Source: a bacterium (GTDB taxonomy: Bacteria > UBA8248). Taken from it: a stretch of DNA of 62,811 bases. Below, piece after piece: positions 41,972 through 51,050 of the stretch. The notes below the pieces were generated by a model. The model did not search any database. It saw only the letters and a list, made by a program, of their open reading frames with translations, and was not told the DNA's origin. The stretch's first letter is position 1. Every line of letters begins with the position of its first letter. The translations under genes were made by a program, and so were the position numbers. The DNA lies in NCBI GenBank assembly GCA_030922375.1, contig JAVEPB010000227.1, positions 1-62,811 on the forward strand, written 5' to 3'.

Positions 41972-42712
41972 ATGGATCGGGGAATCATCGCCTTCTGGTA
42001 CGACCTTCCCGCCGAGGGAAAGGGGGAGTACCTCGGCTGGCTTCACGAGACGCATGTGCCCGAGGTCCTTTCGGGCCGGGAGGATTTTCTCTGGGCGGCG
42101 CACTACCGAAACGAGGGCGGAGGAGATCGCTTTCACGAAGTGATCAAGGACATGATGCGCTCGGGCGAGGGAGAGGTCGGGGACGGACGGGATTATCTCC
42201 TCCTCATCGGCGCCGAATCGCCGCACAGTTTTTTCAATCCGACCATTCCCCAGATCAGGGAGCGGCACAGCGGGGAAACGCGTGAAATGGTCGGCCGGCG
42301 AAGCGGGCTGAACATTTGTATTTTCTCGGAGGAGGCGCGGGTGGACGGCCCCGATGCGGCAGCCCGCCCGGCGGGAACGGCCCCGGGCCCCTATATCCAG
42401 ATGGGCAACTTCAACGTCGCCAAGCCGGAGGACGACCATATCCTCGGCGGGTGGTACGCCCAGCACCGGCTTCCGTTCATGGCGAAGATGCCCGGCGGCA
42501 TAGGCGCCCGCAAGCTGACCGCCGCGGCCGGGTGGGGGAAGCACTCGATACTCTACGAGTTCGCTTCCCCGGCCGCGCGCGACGAGCATTTTATCCCTAA
42601 CGAAGAGGAAGGCTTCGATGAGGGCTCATGGACCGCGCGGGTCCATGAGTTCGTCATACACGCGCCGTGCTCACCTTTCGTCGGGCCCCGGCTCTGGCCA
42701 GCGGCCGTATAA
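41972..42712 (+). CDS. EthD-like protein, first of a tandem pair
   Basis: 246 aa with two ferredoxin-like halves. Starts FWYDLPAEGKGEYLGWLHETHVPE (Leu-rich dimeric barrel), second half GWYAQHRLPFMAKMPGG. Shares WLHE-H-PE, LLIGAES, EEARVDGP and KHSILYEF with the next gene (~40% by eye). Related to the 23113 protein. Probably degradative; substrate unknown. Confidence 0.72.
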   Translation: MDRGIIAFWYDLPAEGKGEYLGWLHETHVPEVLSGREDFLWAAHYRNEGGGDRFHEVIKDMMRSGEGEVGDGRDYLLLIGAESPHSFFNPTIPQIRERHSGETREMVGRRSGLNICIFSEEARVDGPDAAARPAGTAPGPYIQMGNFNVAKPEDDHILGGWYAQHRLPFMAKMPGGIGARKLTAAAGWGKHSILYEFASPAARDEHFIPNEEEGFDEGSWTARVHEFVIHAPCSPFVGPRLWPAAV

Positions 42713-42814
42713 ACGGAGAGGGGGGCGGAGGTTGCACCGTTCGATTGGCGACATTGGACCAAAGCGCAGGAAAATTTTCTAGCGGTATCCTTTTTCAAGT
42801 TAGAGGAGAAATTC

Positions 42815-43543
42815 ATGGATCGTTCTATCTGGGCCACTTGGTACAACTTGCCCGAGGAGGGGCGGGAGGAATATCTCGCCTGGCTTCACGAAGTCCATCT
42901 TCCCGAGGCCCGCCAGCGGCCCGGTTACCTATGGGCGGCGCACTATGCTTCCGAGGAGAAAGTCGTCAACAACGTCGAGGGGCGTCTGTCCCATACGCCG
43001 GAGACGGGGGTCCCCTCCGGCGATCGTTTTATTCTTTTGTTCGGCGCTGAAACGACGGGGCCTTTCTTCAGCCCGACCCCTGCCGAGTTGGCCGAGGGCT
43101 ATTCGGCCGAGACCCGGGACATGCTCTCCCGGAGAATCGGCGAGCGCTCCTGCATCTTCATCGAGGAAGCGCGAGTGGATGGTCCCGAGGTGAGTCGGCG
43201 GAGCGCGGACATGACGCCCGGCCCTTGCATGCAGATGGGCAGCTTCAACTCCGGCAAGCTAGAGGATGAGGACGAGCTGGGCGCCTGGTACGCACAGTGG
43301 CGCCTTCCCTGCATGGAGACCCTGCCGGGGTGCATTGGTTGCCGAAAGCTGGTCTCCGCCTCCGGCTGGGCCAAGCATTCCGTCCTCTACGAATTTGTCT
43401 CGCTCGAGGCGCGTGATGCCGAATTCCCGAAACACGAAAATCACAACCCCGAAAAAGAGGCGTGGACGGACGTCGTTGTCCGCAAACTCGTCCACGCGCC
43501 GGGCTCGCCCAACGTGGGTTTGCGGCTTTATCCTCCCGTATAG
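42815..43543 (+). CDS. EthD-like protein, second of a tandem pair
   Basis: 242 aa. TWYNLPEEGREEYLAWLHEVHLPEA and WYAQWRLPCMETLPGC mark the two halves. Same fold and plan as the preceding gene, 103 nt away with its own AGAGGAGAA site, so a tandem duplication. Followed by a 385-nt gap. Confidence 0.72.
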   Translation: MDRSIWATWYNLPEEGREEYLAWLHEVHLPEARQRPGYLWAAHYASEEKVVNNVEGRLSHTPETGVPSGDRFILLFGAETTGPFFSPTPAELAEGYSAETRDMLSRRIGERSCIFIEEARVDGPEVSRRSADMTPGPCMQMGSFNSGKLEDEDELGAWYAQWRLPCMETLPGCIGCRKLVSASGWAKHSVLYEFVSLEARDAEFPKHENHNPEKEAWTDVVVRKLVHAPGSPNVGLRLYPPV

Positions 43544-43928
43544 GCGCCGGGGGCTTTCCTGCCGGGGGTTTTCCTGGAGACTCGGGAAGTTGCCGATCAG
43601 GGGGGTTTTTCGGTTCGGTGAGGGTAAATTCATGGCTAATCAGCGAAAAATCGAGGGTGTTGAGGGGAAAACGCGCCGCAGCCGCCTCGCTCCCGAGTGC
43701 TTTTTGTATTTGGCATCGAGAGCATTTCGCGTACAATACGCCGGGTGGCGGGCCCCGGCGAGTTTTGCTCCAGGATCGAAACTGCGGTGGCCGCGCTTTA
43801 ATAGACACAAGGAATTTTCGATTTTTTTATTGTTCAGGGAAGTTCGCCCTGTCTATTCCCAGTGGGAATGCCCCTTTCCGGCTTTTTCCGATGGGTTTTC
43901 TTTCCGGACAATGTGAGCGCCTTAAAAT
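43544..43928. other. Intergenic region before the nitronate monooxygenase-like gene
   Basis: 385 nt with no supported gene. It begins with a GC-rich near-repeat (GCCGGGGGCTTTCCT followed by GCCGGGGGTTTTCCT at 43546-43576) and ends AT-rich (43790-43930), presumably the promoter. No clear -35/-10 pair was identified. Confidence 0.5.
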
Positions 43929-45422
43929 ATGGAAGTTTTTACGGCTGAGTCCACACATCAGAAAATCGGACAGCCCGAAAACGGGAACGGCGGTCCCGGT
44001 AAAGTCTACCCCGTCATCATTCAAGGTGGTATGGGGGCCGGAGTATCCAACTGGCGGCTGGCCAACGCGGTCGCCCGGACCGGTCAAATGGGTGTGGTGT
44101 CCGGAACCGCGCTCGATCTCATCTTGGCCCGGCGGCTTCAGGATGGCGATCCGGGCGGCAATATGCGCCGGGCGCTTGATCACTTTCCCGTCCCCGAAAT
44201 CGCAGAGCGTATTGTCTCTTGGTACTACATTCCCGGCGGCAAGGGCCCGGACGAGCCCTACAAGCCGATTCCCAAGTACAGCATTACACCGGGCAAGCGT
44301 CTTCAAGAATTGACGGTCGCCGCGAACTTCGCCGAGGTGTGGCTGGCGAAGGAGGGGCACCGTGGACTGGTCGGGGTCAATCTCCTCGAAAAAATCCAGC
44401 TGCCCAATATCTTCTCTCTTTACGGGGCGATGTTGGCCGGGGTGGATTTCGTCCTGATGGGGGCGGGAATTCCGAGGGAAATTCCCGGTGTGCTCGATCG
44501 GTTGGCCCGCCACGAGGAAACCTCTCTCCGCATTCATGTGGCGGACGCGCTAAGCGATAAAAGTTTCAGGACACACTTCGATCCCCGCAAACTGATCTCC
44601 CGGGACTTGCCTCCCCTCAAGCGCCCCGAGTTCCTGGCGATTGTCGCCTCTGTCACTCTGGCGCTGACCTTGATGAAAAAATCCGCCGGGAAGGTGAACG
44701 GGTTTATCATCGAGGGACCCACGGCGGGTGGGCACAATGCGCCGCCTCGCGGGCCGCTCCAGCTGGACGGCAAAGGCGAGCCCCTTTACGGCCCCAAGGA
44801 TGTGGTCGATCTATCGCGCATCAAGGACCTGGGGCTTCCGTTCTGGGTGGCGGGCTCGTGCGCCGACCCGGAGTCGCTAAAGAAAATGAGAGAGTCGGGG
44901 GCCATCGGCGTTCAGGCGGGAACTCTGTTCGCTTACTGCGAGGAGTCCGGCTTCGCGGAGGACCTCAAGCGAGCGGTATGCCGAAAGGCGGTCCGGGGAG
45001 AGGCCGAGGTATTCACCGATCCCGTCGCCTCTCCCACCAGCTTCCCGTTCAAGGTTGTTCAGCTCGAAGGAACGAACTCGGAGAAGGAAACCTACGAATC
45101 CCGCCCCAGAAAATGCGATCTGGGCTATCTGCACGAGACCTACCTGAGAGAGGACGGGAAGCTTTGCTATCGCTGCCCGTCCGAGCCGGTGGAGGATTAT
45201 GTGAACAAGGGCGGGAAACAGGAGAATACCGAAGGCCGCAAGTGCCTATGCAACGGACTGTTCACCAACATCGGATTTCCGCAGGTGAGAGAGTCGGGCT
45301 ACCGCGAGTTGCCCCTGGTGACGTCCGGCAACGATGTCAACAAAATCGCGCGGTTTTTGAGGGGCGGAAAATCCTCCTATTCGGCGCGAGAGGTAATCGA
45401 CTATCTGCTGGGGGAGAGTTAG
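43929..45422 (+). CDS. Nitronate monooxygenase / 2-nitropropane dioxygenase-like flavoprotein
   Basis: 497 aa, longer than usual (~330-370). FMN TIM barrel: VIIQGGMGAGVSNWRLANAV near residue 29, then IIEGPTAGGHNAPPRGP with the catalytic His, and FWVAGSCADPESL and GAIGVQAGTLFAYCEES. The C-terminal ~110 residues are extra, Cys-rich (CDLGYLHE, CYRCPS, KCLCNG), possibly a metal site. Resembles enoyl-reductase-like PfaD/NMO family more than short NMOs. No good Shine-Dalgarno at ATG 43929. Confidence 0.85.
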   Translation: MEVFTAESTHQKIGQPENGNGGPGKVYPVIIQGGMGAGVSNWRLANAVARTGQMGVVSGTALDLILARRLQDGDPGGNMRRALDHFPVPEIAERIVSWYYIPGGKGPDEPYKPIPKYSITPGKRLQELTVAANFAEVWLAKEGHRGLVGVNLLEKIQLPNIFSLYGAMLAGVDFVLMGAGIPREIPGVLDRLARHEETSLRIHVADALSDKSFRTHFDPRKLISRDLPPLKRPEFLAIVASVTLALTLMKKSAGKVNGFIIEGPTAGGHNAPPRGPLQLDGKGEPLYGPKDVVDLSRIKDLGLPFWVAGSCADPESLKKMRESGAIGVQAGTLFAYCEESGFAEDLKRAVCRKAVRGEAEVFTDPVASPTSFPFKVVQLEGTNSEKETYESRPRKCDLGYLHETYLREDGKLCYRCPSEPVEDYVNKGGKQENTEGRKCLCNGLFTNIGFPQVRESGYRELPLVTSGNDVNKIARFLRGGKSSYSAREVIDYLLGES

Positions 45423-45461
45423 CGCTCCGGCGGGCGGCGGTATTCAGGGGTGAAAATGAAA

Positions 45462-46082
45462 TCAATCGAGCGGCGGGTCTTCGGGCTCGCCGTTTTCGTT
45501 TGCCTTGCGCGCGCCGAGGAGGACTTCGACGTCCCGCCACCGGGGGACGATTAAAAGCGCCGCCAGCACGATGGCGAGCGACACCATCGCCAACTCGACA
45601 CGCTCGACCATTATAGCGACTCCGGGGAGCAACACGATGGTCAGCACCTCGGCGTGCGCCCTTCGCCCGGTGACGGCCGAGAGCAGGGCGAGGAGGGTGG
45701 CCGTTATCAGAAATGTCCAGGGCGAGGCCGCGATCAGGACCCCGGCGGAGGTGGCCGTTCCCCTCCCTCCGGTGAAGTCGTGGAACAAGGGCCAGATTTG
45801 GCCCGCCACCACGGCGCCGCCCGCCAGGAGGGCCGCCCAGGCCGAGTCGGTGAAAAGCATGGCGGCCCCCACGGCGATGTATCCCTTGATGATATCCGCC
45901 GCGAAAACCGTCACCCCGACGGGTTTTCCGAGGACGGCCGCCGCGTTGAGGAAGTCGAGCGTCTCGAGTCCTTCGAAGCGAAGGTCGAGCCCCCGGGAGC
46001 GGCCCGCGAACCATGCGGGAGAAATCGAGCCGAGCACGTAGGCGAGAGCTCCGATCAGTATAGCGGTGAAGAATAGAACCAC
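45462..46082 (-). CDS. Divergent PlsY-like glycerol-3-phosphate acyltransferase
   Basis: 206 aa from GTG 46082 (AGAGG 8 nt upstream). Five or so membrane segments. The family's first motif SI-PAW-AGR-GLDLR and the second GQIWPLFHDFTGGRGTAT (PlsY: GH-FP-FL-F-GGKGVAT) are recognisable. The hallmark GSGNxGATN phosphate loop is replaced by GLETLDFLNAA, so acylation activity may be lost. Convergent with the nitronate monooxygenase gene. Confidence 0.75.
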   Translation of the reverse strand: MVLFFTAILIGALAYVLGSISPAWFAGRSRGLDLRFEGLETLDFLNAAAVLGKPVGVTVFAADIIKGYIAVGAAMLFTDSAWAALLAGGAVVAGQIWPLFHDFTGGRGTATSAGVLIAASPWTFLITATLLALLSAVTGRRAHAEVLTIVLLPGVAIMVERVELAMVSLAIVLAALLIVPRWRDVEVLLGARKANENGEPEDPPLD

Positions 46083-46211
46083 AGCGGTAACCTCTGTATT
46101 AATTGGACGCCGGCGACATGTCCCCGCCGGTAACCGGCGGCCCGCTGGCGCCATGCGCCCGATGGTTGAAACGGCTCCCGCCGATTTGATCGCATACCTG
46201 GAGGGGAAAAT

Positions 46212-47593
46212 CTAGGCGCCCGGCGCCCCCCGGTAGGCCTGCCTCCGCCACCCGAATACGAACCACGTGAAAAGCGCCAGCCCGGCGGCGATCTGGCTTC
46301 CCGAGACCGCCCACCAGATCCCTATCGCTCCTTGGCCGAGCGCCACGCCCGCCACGTAGGCCAGGGGGAGCATGAATCCCCACCGGATGATCACCTCGAC
46401 TATCATGGGCGGCTTGGTCTGCGAGGCGCCCTCGAATATTCCCGCCAGGACCCGCCGGGTTCCCTCGAAGACGGTTCCCACACACAGGATTCGAAGGCAG
46501 ATGACGCCTGTGGGGGCCGCTTCCCCCGACATACCGAAAAAATAGATAACCTGTCCCGCCCAGATGAAGAGCATGCTCGTGGTGGCCGTAAGGATGAGAA
46601 AGACCGTCCCAAGGGTGACCCAGGCGGCCATCCGGGCGCGGTCCGGCCGGTTTCCGCCGATGTTTTGGCCCACCATGGTTCGCACGGCGCCTTGAAGCGC
46701 GAAGCCCGGCATCCGGCTCATGTGGCTAACCCGGACGCCCACCCCCCAGGCCGCCAGGGCGATGCCGCCAAAAGGCGACAGAATCCCGATCAGGACGAGG
46801 TTCGCCCCCCGCTCCAAGAGATTTTGCCCCCCGACGGGCCAGCCGAGCCGCAGTATCCGGAAAAGGTGCGCGGGCCGGGGAAGAAAGTGACCTGGCCGCA
46901 GGTGGATGCGGCATTTACCCGAAAAAAGAAAGGCCATCATAACCGAATAGCCGATGGCCCTTCCCGCGCCGAGCCCCAGGGGAGTGCCCGCGATTCCGAG
47001 CGCGGGGATGGGCCCCGCCCCGAACGCGAGCAGGGGGATCGCCATGAACGCCACGATTGAGTTGACCGTCATGCCCGCGAGCGAGAAACCCGGCTCTCCC
47101 GCGCCGCGAAATATGGAGGCGAGGGTGAAAATTCCGTCGATGAAAATAACCGCGGCGAAGGAGGCCCGTAAATAACTTGTTCCGAGGCGGACGATCTCCG
47201 GGTCCCCCGATATCAAGGACATAATAGCGGCGCTCCAGCGAGGCCGCCGACGACGATGGGCGTGAAGAGGATGTACTGGAGAACGATGGTCTGGCCCGCC
47301 ATCAGCGAAGCGCCATCGAGGTCGCCCGCGCCGACTCTCTGGGCCACCAGGGCCTGGCCCGAGGTGCGGATCCCCATCCCCACCGAGCGGATGGCGGAGA
47401 TCACCATGAAGCCGAGCGACATGGCGGCGAGAGCGGTCGCGCCGAGGCGCCCCACCCAAAAAAGCTCGAGGATGGAATCGATATTCCAGAGGATCAGCTC
47501 GAAGACTACCGGAACCGAGAGGCGCACCAACCCCCGGCGGATTGGTCCCTGCGTGTAATCGTAGCGGACCCTTCCGGCCCCTCCAGCGCTCAT
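46212..47593 (-). pseudogene. MATE-family multidrug efflux gene with frameshift
   Basis: The N-terminal ~120 residues (start SAGGAGRVRYDYTQGPI, LVRLSVPVVFELILWNIDSI) run from 47593 and stop at 47213 after LAGAPLLCP. The remaining ~345 residues continue in another frame from about 47245 (AAIMSLISGDPEIVRLGTSYLR) to 46212. A one-base loss near 47235-47245 would join them into a normal ~460-aa, 12-TM MATE transporter. Either a true pseudogene or an assembly error. Downstream of the ThDP enzyme by 30 nt. Confidence 0.85.
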
Positions 47594-47623
47594 GACGCGC
47601 CCCGCCGGCTGAAGGGAGGGGTC

Positions 47624-49300
47624 TTACGGCCTGGGCGCAAGCGCTTCGATGTCCGTCACGACATCCAGGACGACGGGACCGTCCTTGATGGCAAGGGCCT
47701 GCTCGAGGGCGCCCTGAAGCTCGCCGGGTTTTTCCACCCGGATGGCGGAGGCACCCATCGACTCGGCGATGTTCTTGAAGTTCGTTTTTCCGAAGTGCCA
47801 GAGCTCGTGACCGGATTCGGGTTGCTTTCCGCCGTAGGCCTTGTCGAAAATCGCGGTCTCCTGGTTCTGGGAGCTGTTGTTGTTCACCATGAGGATCGTA
47901 TTGATTTTCCAGCGGACGGCCGTCTCGAGCTCGGATAGGTGATACCAAAAGCCCGCGTCGCCGGTGAAAAGAACCACGGGGCGATCGGGGGCGCCGCACT
48001 TGGCCCCGAGCGAGGCCGGGAAGCCCCAGCCCAGATGGCCCGCCGCGCGCATGTAGCTTTGATCCGGGCTGTTCAGGTCGAGATAACCGCCCGTCCACAT
48101 GCCCGAGTGTCCGGTGTCCGCGACGACAATCGCATCCGAGGGCAGAAAATCGGTGAAAGTCTGGCAGATGCGCTCGGGGCGGATCGGCGTGTCGTCCGAG
48201 TTGAGTAGCGGGGCGAGTTCCGCACGCCACCCGGCGACCACGTTCTGGCAATGCTCGACCCACTCCTTGCGGGAGGAAGCTGTCGAGGCGTCAGCCGCGT
48301 CGATGAGTTTTCTGAGCGAGACCTTGGCGTCCCCCAGGATAGAGGCCTGGAGGGGGTAGTTTCTTCCCAGCTCCTCGGGGTCGATGTCGAGCTGTATCGC
48401 CGGGGTTCCGATGGGCGGAACCGACCAGAAGTGGGTGACCATGCCACCGGTCTGGGTGCCCACGAAAAAGACGAGGTCGGCCTCCCTCACAAGCTGGTTG
48501 GCGCAGGGGCGGGGATAGGAGCCCGCAGCGCCCAGCGCGAGGGGATGGTTGCCGGGAACGGTGTCTTTTCCGTTCATCGAATTGGCGATGGGAATCTGGA
48601 GCTTTTCGGCGAGCGCTACGATCTCGGCTCCGGCGCCCGAGGTGCGGACACCCCCGCCCGAGATGATGACGGGTTTTTTCGCCGCTTGAAGGACCTTCAC
48701 CGCTCGGGCGATAGGCTCGGATTCGGGCTCGGGCCGGTAGGGGGGGACGCTGGAGAACTGCTCCTCGACGATGAGATCGAGGTCGGCTTCCCGCTGCTCG
48801 ACCTGACCGAGGTTCCCCTTGAAGCGGAGGTGGACCGGGCCGGGAGTTCCCGAGGTAGCGGCCCGGAACGCCTGCCGGAGGAGGTCGGGGAAACGCTCCA
48901 CGCTGTCCACGTAGGCGTTGAATTTCGTCACGGGGTCAAAGGCGGAAATATCCTCGACCTCCTGATAGGCGTTCCGGTAGCGGGTTTCCGGTTCGCTGCC
49001 GCCCGAGAAGGCGATGAGCGGCGTGCAGGCCAGCCAGGCGTCGCGCAGCCCCGCCGCCAGATTCACACCGCCCACGATCTGGGACATGCATATGCCCGGC
49101 CGCCCGGAGGCTCTGGCGTATCCGTCGGCCATGTAGGCGGCCGCTTTCTCCCCGTGGGTGAGAACCCTGGCGATATCGATATTTCTCTGGTCGATTTGGG
49201 CGAGCATGGTGCTCAGGATGGTGGGGACAAAGAAGATATGAGATACGCCGTAGCCTTTCAGCGATTCGGCGAGGTATTGCGCCCCTGTCATTTTCGGCAT
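47624..49300 (-). CDS. Thiamine diphosphate-dependent enzyme (acetolactate synthase-like)
   Basis: 558 aa with three ThDP domains. Catalytic Glu51 in LTHGEKAAAYM; PYR domain with FFVPTILS; FAD-like middle domain SGGGVRTSGAGAEI; ThDP/Mg site GDAGFWYHLSELETAVRWK followed by NNN near residues 446-475. The catalysed reaction (decarboxylation or carboligation of a 2-oxoacid) is unresolved. Its neighbours are BKACE and an ABC importer, so it probably handles an imported keto acid. 61 nt gap to the upstream BKACE gene. Confidence 0.9.
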   Translation of the reverse strand: MPKMTGAQYLAESLKGYGVSHIFFVPTILSTMLAQIDQRNIDIARVLTHGEKAAAYMADGYARASGRPGICMSQIVGGVNLAAGLRDAWLACTPLIAFSGGSEPETRYRNAYQEVEDISAFDPVTKFNAYVDSVERFPDLLRQAFRAATSGTPGPVHLRFKGNLGQVEQREADLDLIVEEQFSSVPPYRPEPESEPIARAVKVLQAAKKPVIISGGGVRTSGAGAEIVALAEKLQIPIANSMNGKDTVPGNHPLALGAAGSYPRPCANQLVREADLVFFVGTQTGGMVTHFWSVPPIGTPAIQLDIDPEELGRNYPLQASILGDAKVSLRKLIDAADASTASSRKEWVEHCQNVVAGWRAELAPLLNSDDTPIRPERICQTFTDFLPSDAIVVADTGHSGMWTGGYLDLNSPDQSYMRAAGHLGWGFPASLGAKCGAPDRPVVLFTGDAGFWYHLSELETAVRWKINTILMVNNNSSQNQETAIFDKAYGGKQPESGHELWHFGKTNFKNIAESMGASAIRVEKPGELQGALEQALAIKDGPVVLDVVTDIEALAPRP

Positions 49301-49361
49301 GTTTCGGCTCCTTGGAATGAATTTTTATGAAACGGAATAAGCCCGGAGCGGGCGATATGCG

Positions 49362-50186
49362 TCAAAGCCGGTGTGTCTGACGGGCCGGAAGCCCGAGTAT
49401 CCGCCGCGCCTCGTCCACCGTCGCGATTTCGCGGCCAAGTTCCCGGGAAATCCGCGCGATGCGCGCGACAAGCTGTGCGTTGTTTTCGCAGAGAACGCCC
49501 TCGGTGTAGTAGGGCTCGTCCTCGGTCCCCACGCGGACATGTCCGCCCTGGATAACCGAGACGGTTTCGAGCGCGTTGTGGCTGGGCCCGGCGGCGCTGA
49601 CCGAGAAGATACACCCCTCGGGAAGGTGATCGATCCGGTGGAGCAATTCCTTGAGAGTCGCCGGAGAATAGAAGCCCCCCGGCCAACCGAAGAAGATTGT
49701 GATCACCACGGGCGGCTCAACAATGTCCTTGTCCAGAAGCCAGGCCAGATTCCACAGGTGCCCGAGGTTGAAGCACTCGAACTCGGGCTTGACGCCATGG
49801 TCGTTGAACAAGCGAACCTGGTCCTCGATCTCCTGGCGCGAGTGCTCGACGAGAAGGTCAGCGTCGACAAACGCGAAATCGTGCGAACCCAGGGCGATGG
49901 ATGCCATGTCCGGCTTGAGGTGAATGATTTTCTCCCGCCCCTTCAGGCCCATGGCCGCGATTCCGAACTGAATCAACGCCTCGGGGCAGCTTTCGCGCAC
50001 CGCCTCGGTGAGGGGCTCCCAGCTCTCTAGTTTCATCGGAGTGCCGTGGATATGAGCGATCGCGGCGCCGGCATCATAGCTTTCGCGGATTTCTTTCGCG
50101 ACGGCCCCGGGCGTCTGAAGCCGCTTGGGTACGCCCTCGTGCTTTCGCGAGTCGGCGGCGCAGTTTGTGATGACAAGTTTTTCCAT
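49362..50186 (-). CDS. Beta-keto acid cleavage enzyme (BKACE family)
   Basis: 274 aa. Zinc ligands His45 and His47 (AIAHIHGTP) match the family's conserved His pair, and the Glu of GHVRVGTEDE matches the third ligand. BKACE enzymes split a beta-keto acid with acetyl-CoA into acetoacetate and a CoA ester. Here GTP follows HIH instead of the common VRD. 15 nt after the ABC ATPase, so same operon. Substrate unknown. Confidence 0.88.
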   Translation of the reverse strand: MEKLVITNCAADSRKHEGVPKRLQTPGAVAKEIRESYDAGAAIAHIHGTPMKLESWEPLTEAVRESCPEALIQFGIAAMGLKGREKIIHLKPDMASIALGSHDFAFVDADLLVEHSRQEIEDQVRLFNDHGVKPEFECFNLGHLWNLAWLLDKDIVEPPVVITIFFGWPGGFYSPATLKELLHRIDHLPEGCIFSVSAAGPSHNALETVSVIQGGHVRVGTEDEPYYTEGVLCENNAQLVARIARISRELGREIATVDEARRILGLPARQTHRL

Positions 50187-50201
50187 CGGGTGCGTTTCCT
50201 A

Positions 50202-50972
50202 TCAGTCCAGGGAGCCTTCGACGTAAAGAAGGCTGCGGATTCGCTGGGTGAGCGAGACGAATTTTTCGTTGCCCATCGTGGACAGTGAGCGGGGCCGCTC
50301 GATGCCCACATCGATTATCTCGGCGATCTTGCCGGGCCGGGGGGTCATGACGATGATCCGGTCGCCCAGAAAAACCGCCTCAGGGATGCTGTGGGTGATA
50401 AAAAACACAGTCTTTTTGCGCTCAAGCCAGATTCGTTGAAGCTCGAGGTTCATCTGCTCCCGGGTCATGGCGTCGAGCGCCCCGAAAGGCTCATCCATCA
50501 AAAGGACCGCCGGATCGTGTATCAGGGCTCGGATAATAGCATTCCGCTGACGCATGCCGCCCGAGAGTTCGCCGGGATAGACGTTCTCGAAATCCTCCAG
50601 GCCGACCAGTTTAATCAAATCATGTGCCCTTGGGTGCGTGATTTTCGGGTCGAGCCCCATGATCTCGGCTGGTAGCAAAGTGTTGTTCAAGACTGTCCGC
50701 CAGGGCAGAAGGATAGGGTCCTGAAATACAATTCCGACGTCATTTCGCGGGCCGGTAATGGGATTGCCCATGAGAGAGGCGGTCCCCGACGTGATGGAAA
50801 GAAGTCCGCTCAGGATTTTCAAAAGGGTACTTTTCCCGCAGCCGCTTGGTCCGACGACACAGACAAATTCGCCTTCCGCCATCTCGAAGTTGATATTGTC
50901 CAGGGCGTTGACCGACTCGCGGCTGGTGGTGATGTAAACTTTATTCAGATCGGAAACGGTGATGTAGGACAT
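50202..50972 (-). CDS. ABC transporter ATP-binding protein (NitT/TauT type)
   Basis: 256 aa. Walker A GPSGCGKST (41-49), Q-loop VFQDPILLPW, signature LSGGM (ELSGGMRQRNA) and Walker B VLLMDEPFGALD. Energises import with the permease and binding protein upstream. Member of the nitrate/sulfonate/taurine/thiamine-precursor group. Confidence 0.94.
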   Translation of the reverse strand: MSYITVSDLNKVYITTSRESVNALDNINFEMAEGEFVCVVGPSGCGKSTLLKILSGLLSITSGTASLMGNPITGPRNDVGIVFQDPILLPWRTVLNNTLLPAEIMGLDPKITHPRAHDLIKLVGLEDFENVYPGELSGGMRQRNAIIRALIHDPAVLLMDEPFGALDAMTREQMNLELQRIWLERKKTVFFITHSIPEAVFLGDRIIVMTPRPGKIAEIIDVGIERPRSLSTMGNEKFVSLTQRIRSLLYVEGSLD

Positions 50973-51050
50973 ATTTCCCCATTTGAATCAGACCCTGGGG
51001 CACATCGCGGTGATGTGCCCCAGGGCGCAAAATAATACGAGAATTCTTCC

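Noticed and set aside
46212-48263. Single long minus-strand gene covering MATE plus its upstream sequence
   Set aside because: The first ~340 residues are antisense-like Arg/Gly-rich text overlapping the ThDP gene; only the C-terminal part is MATE.
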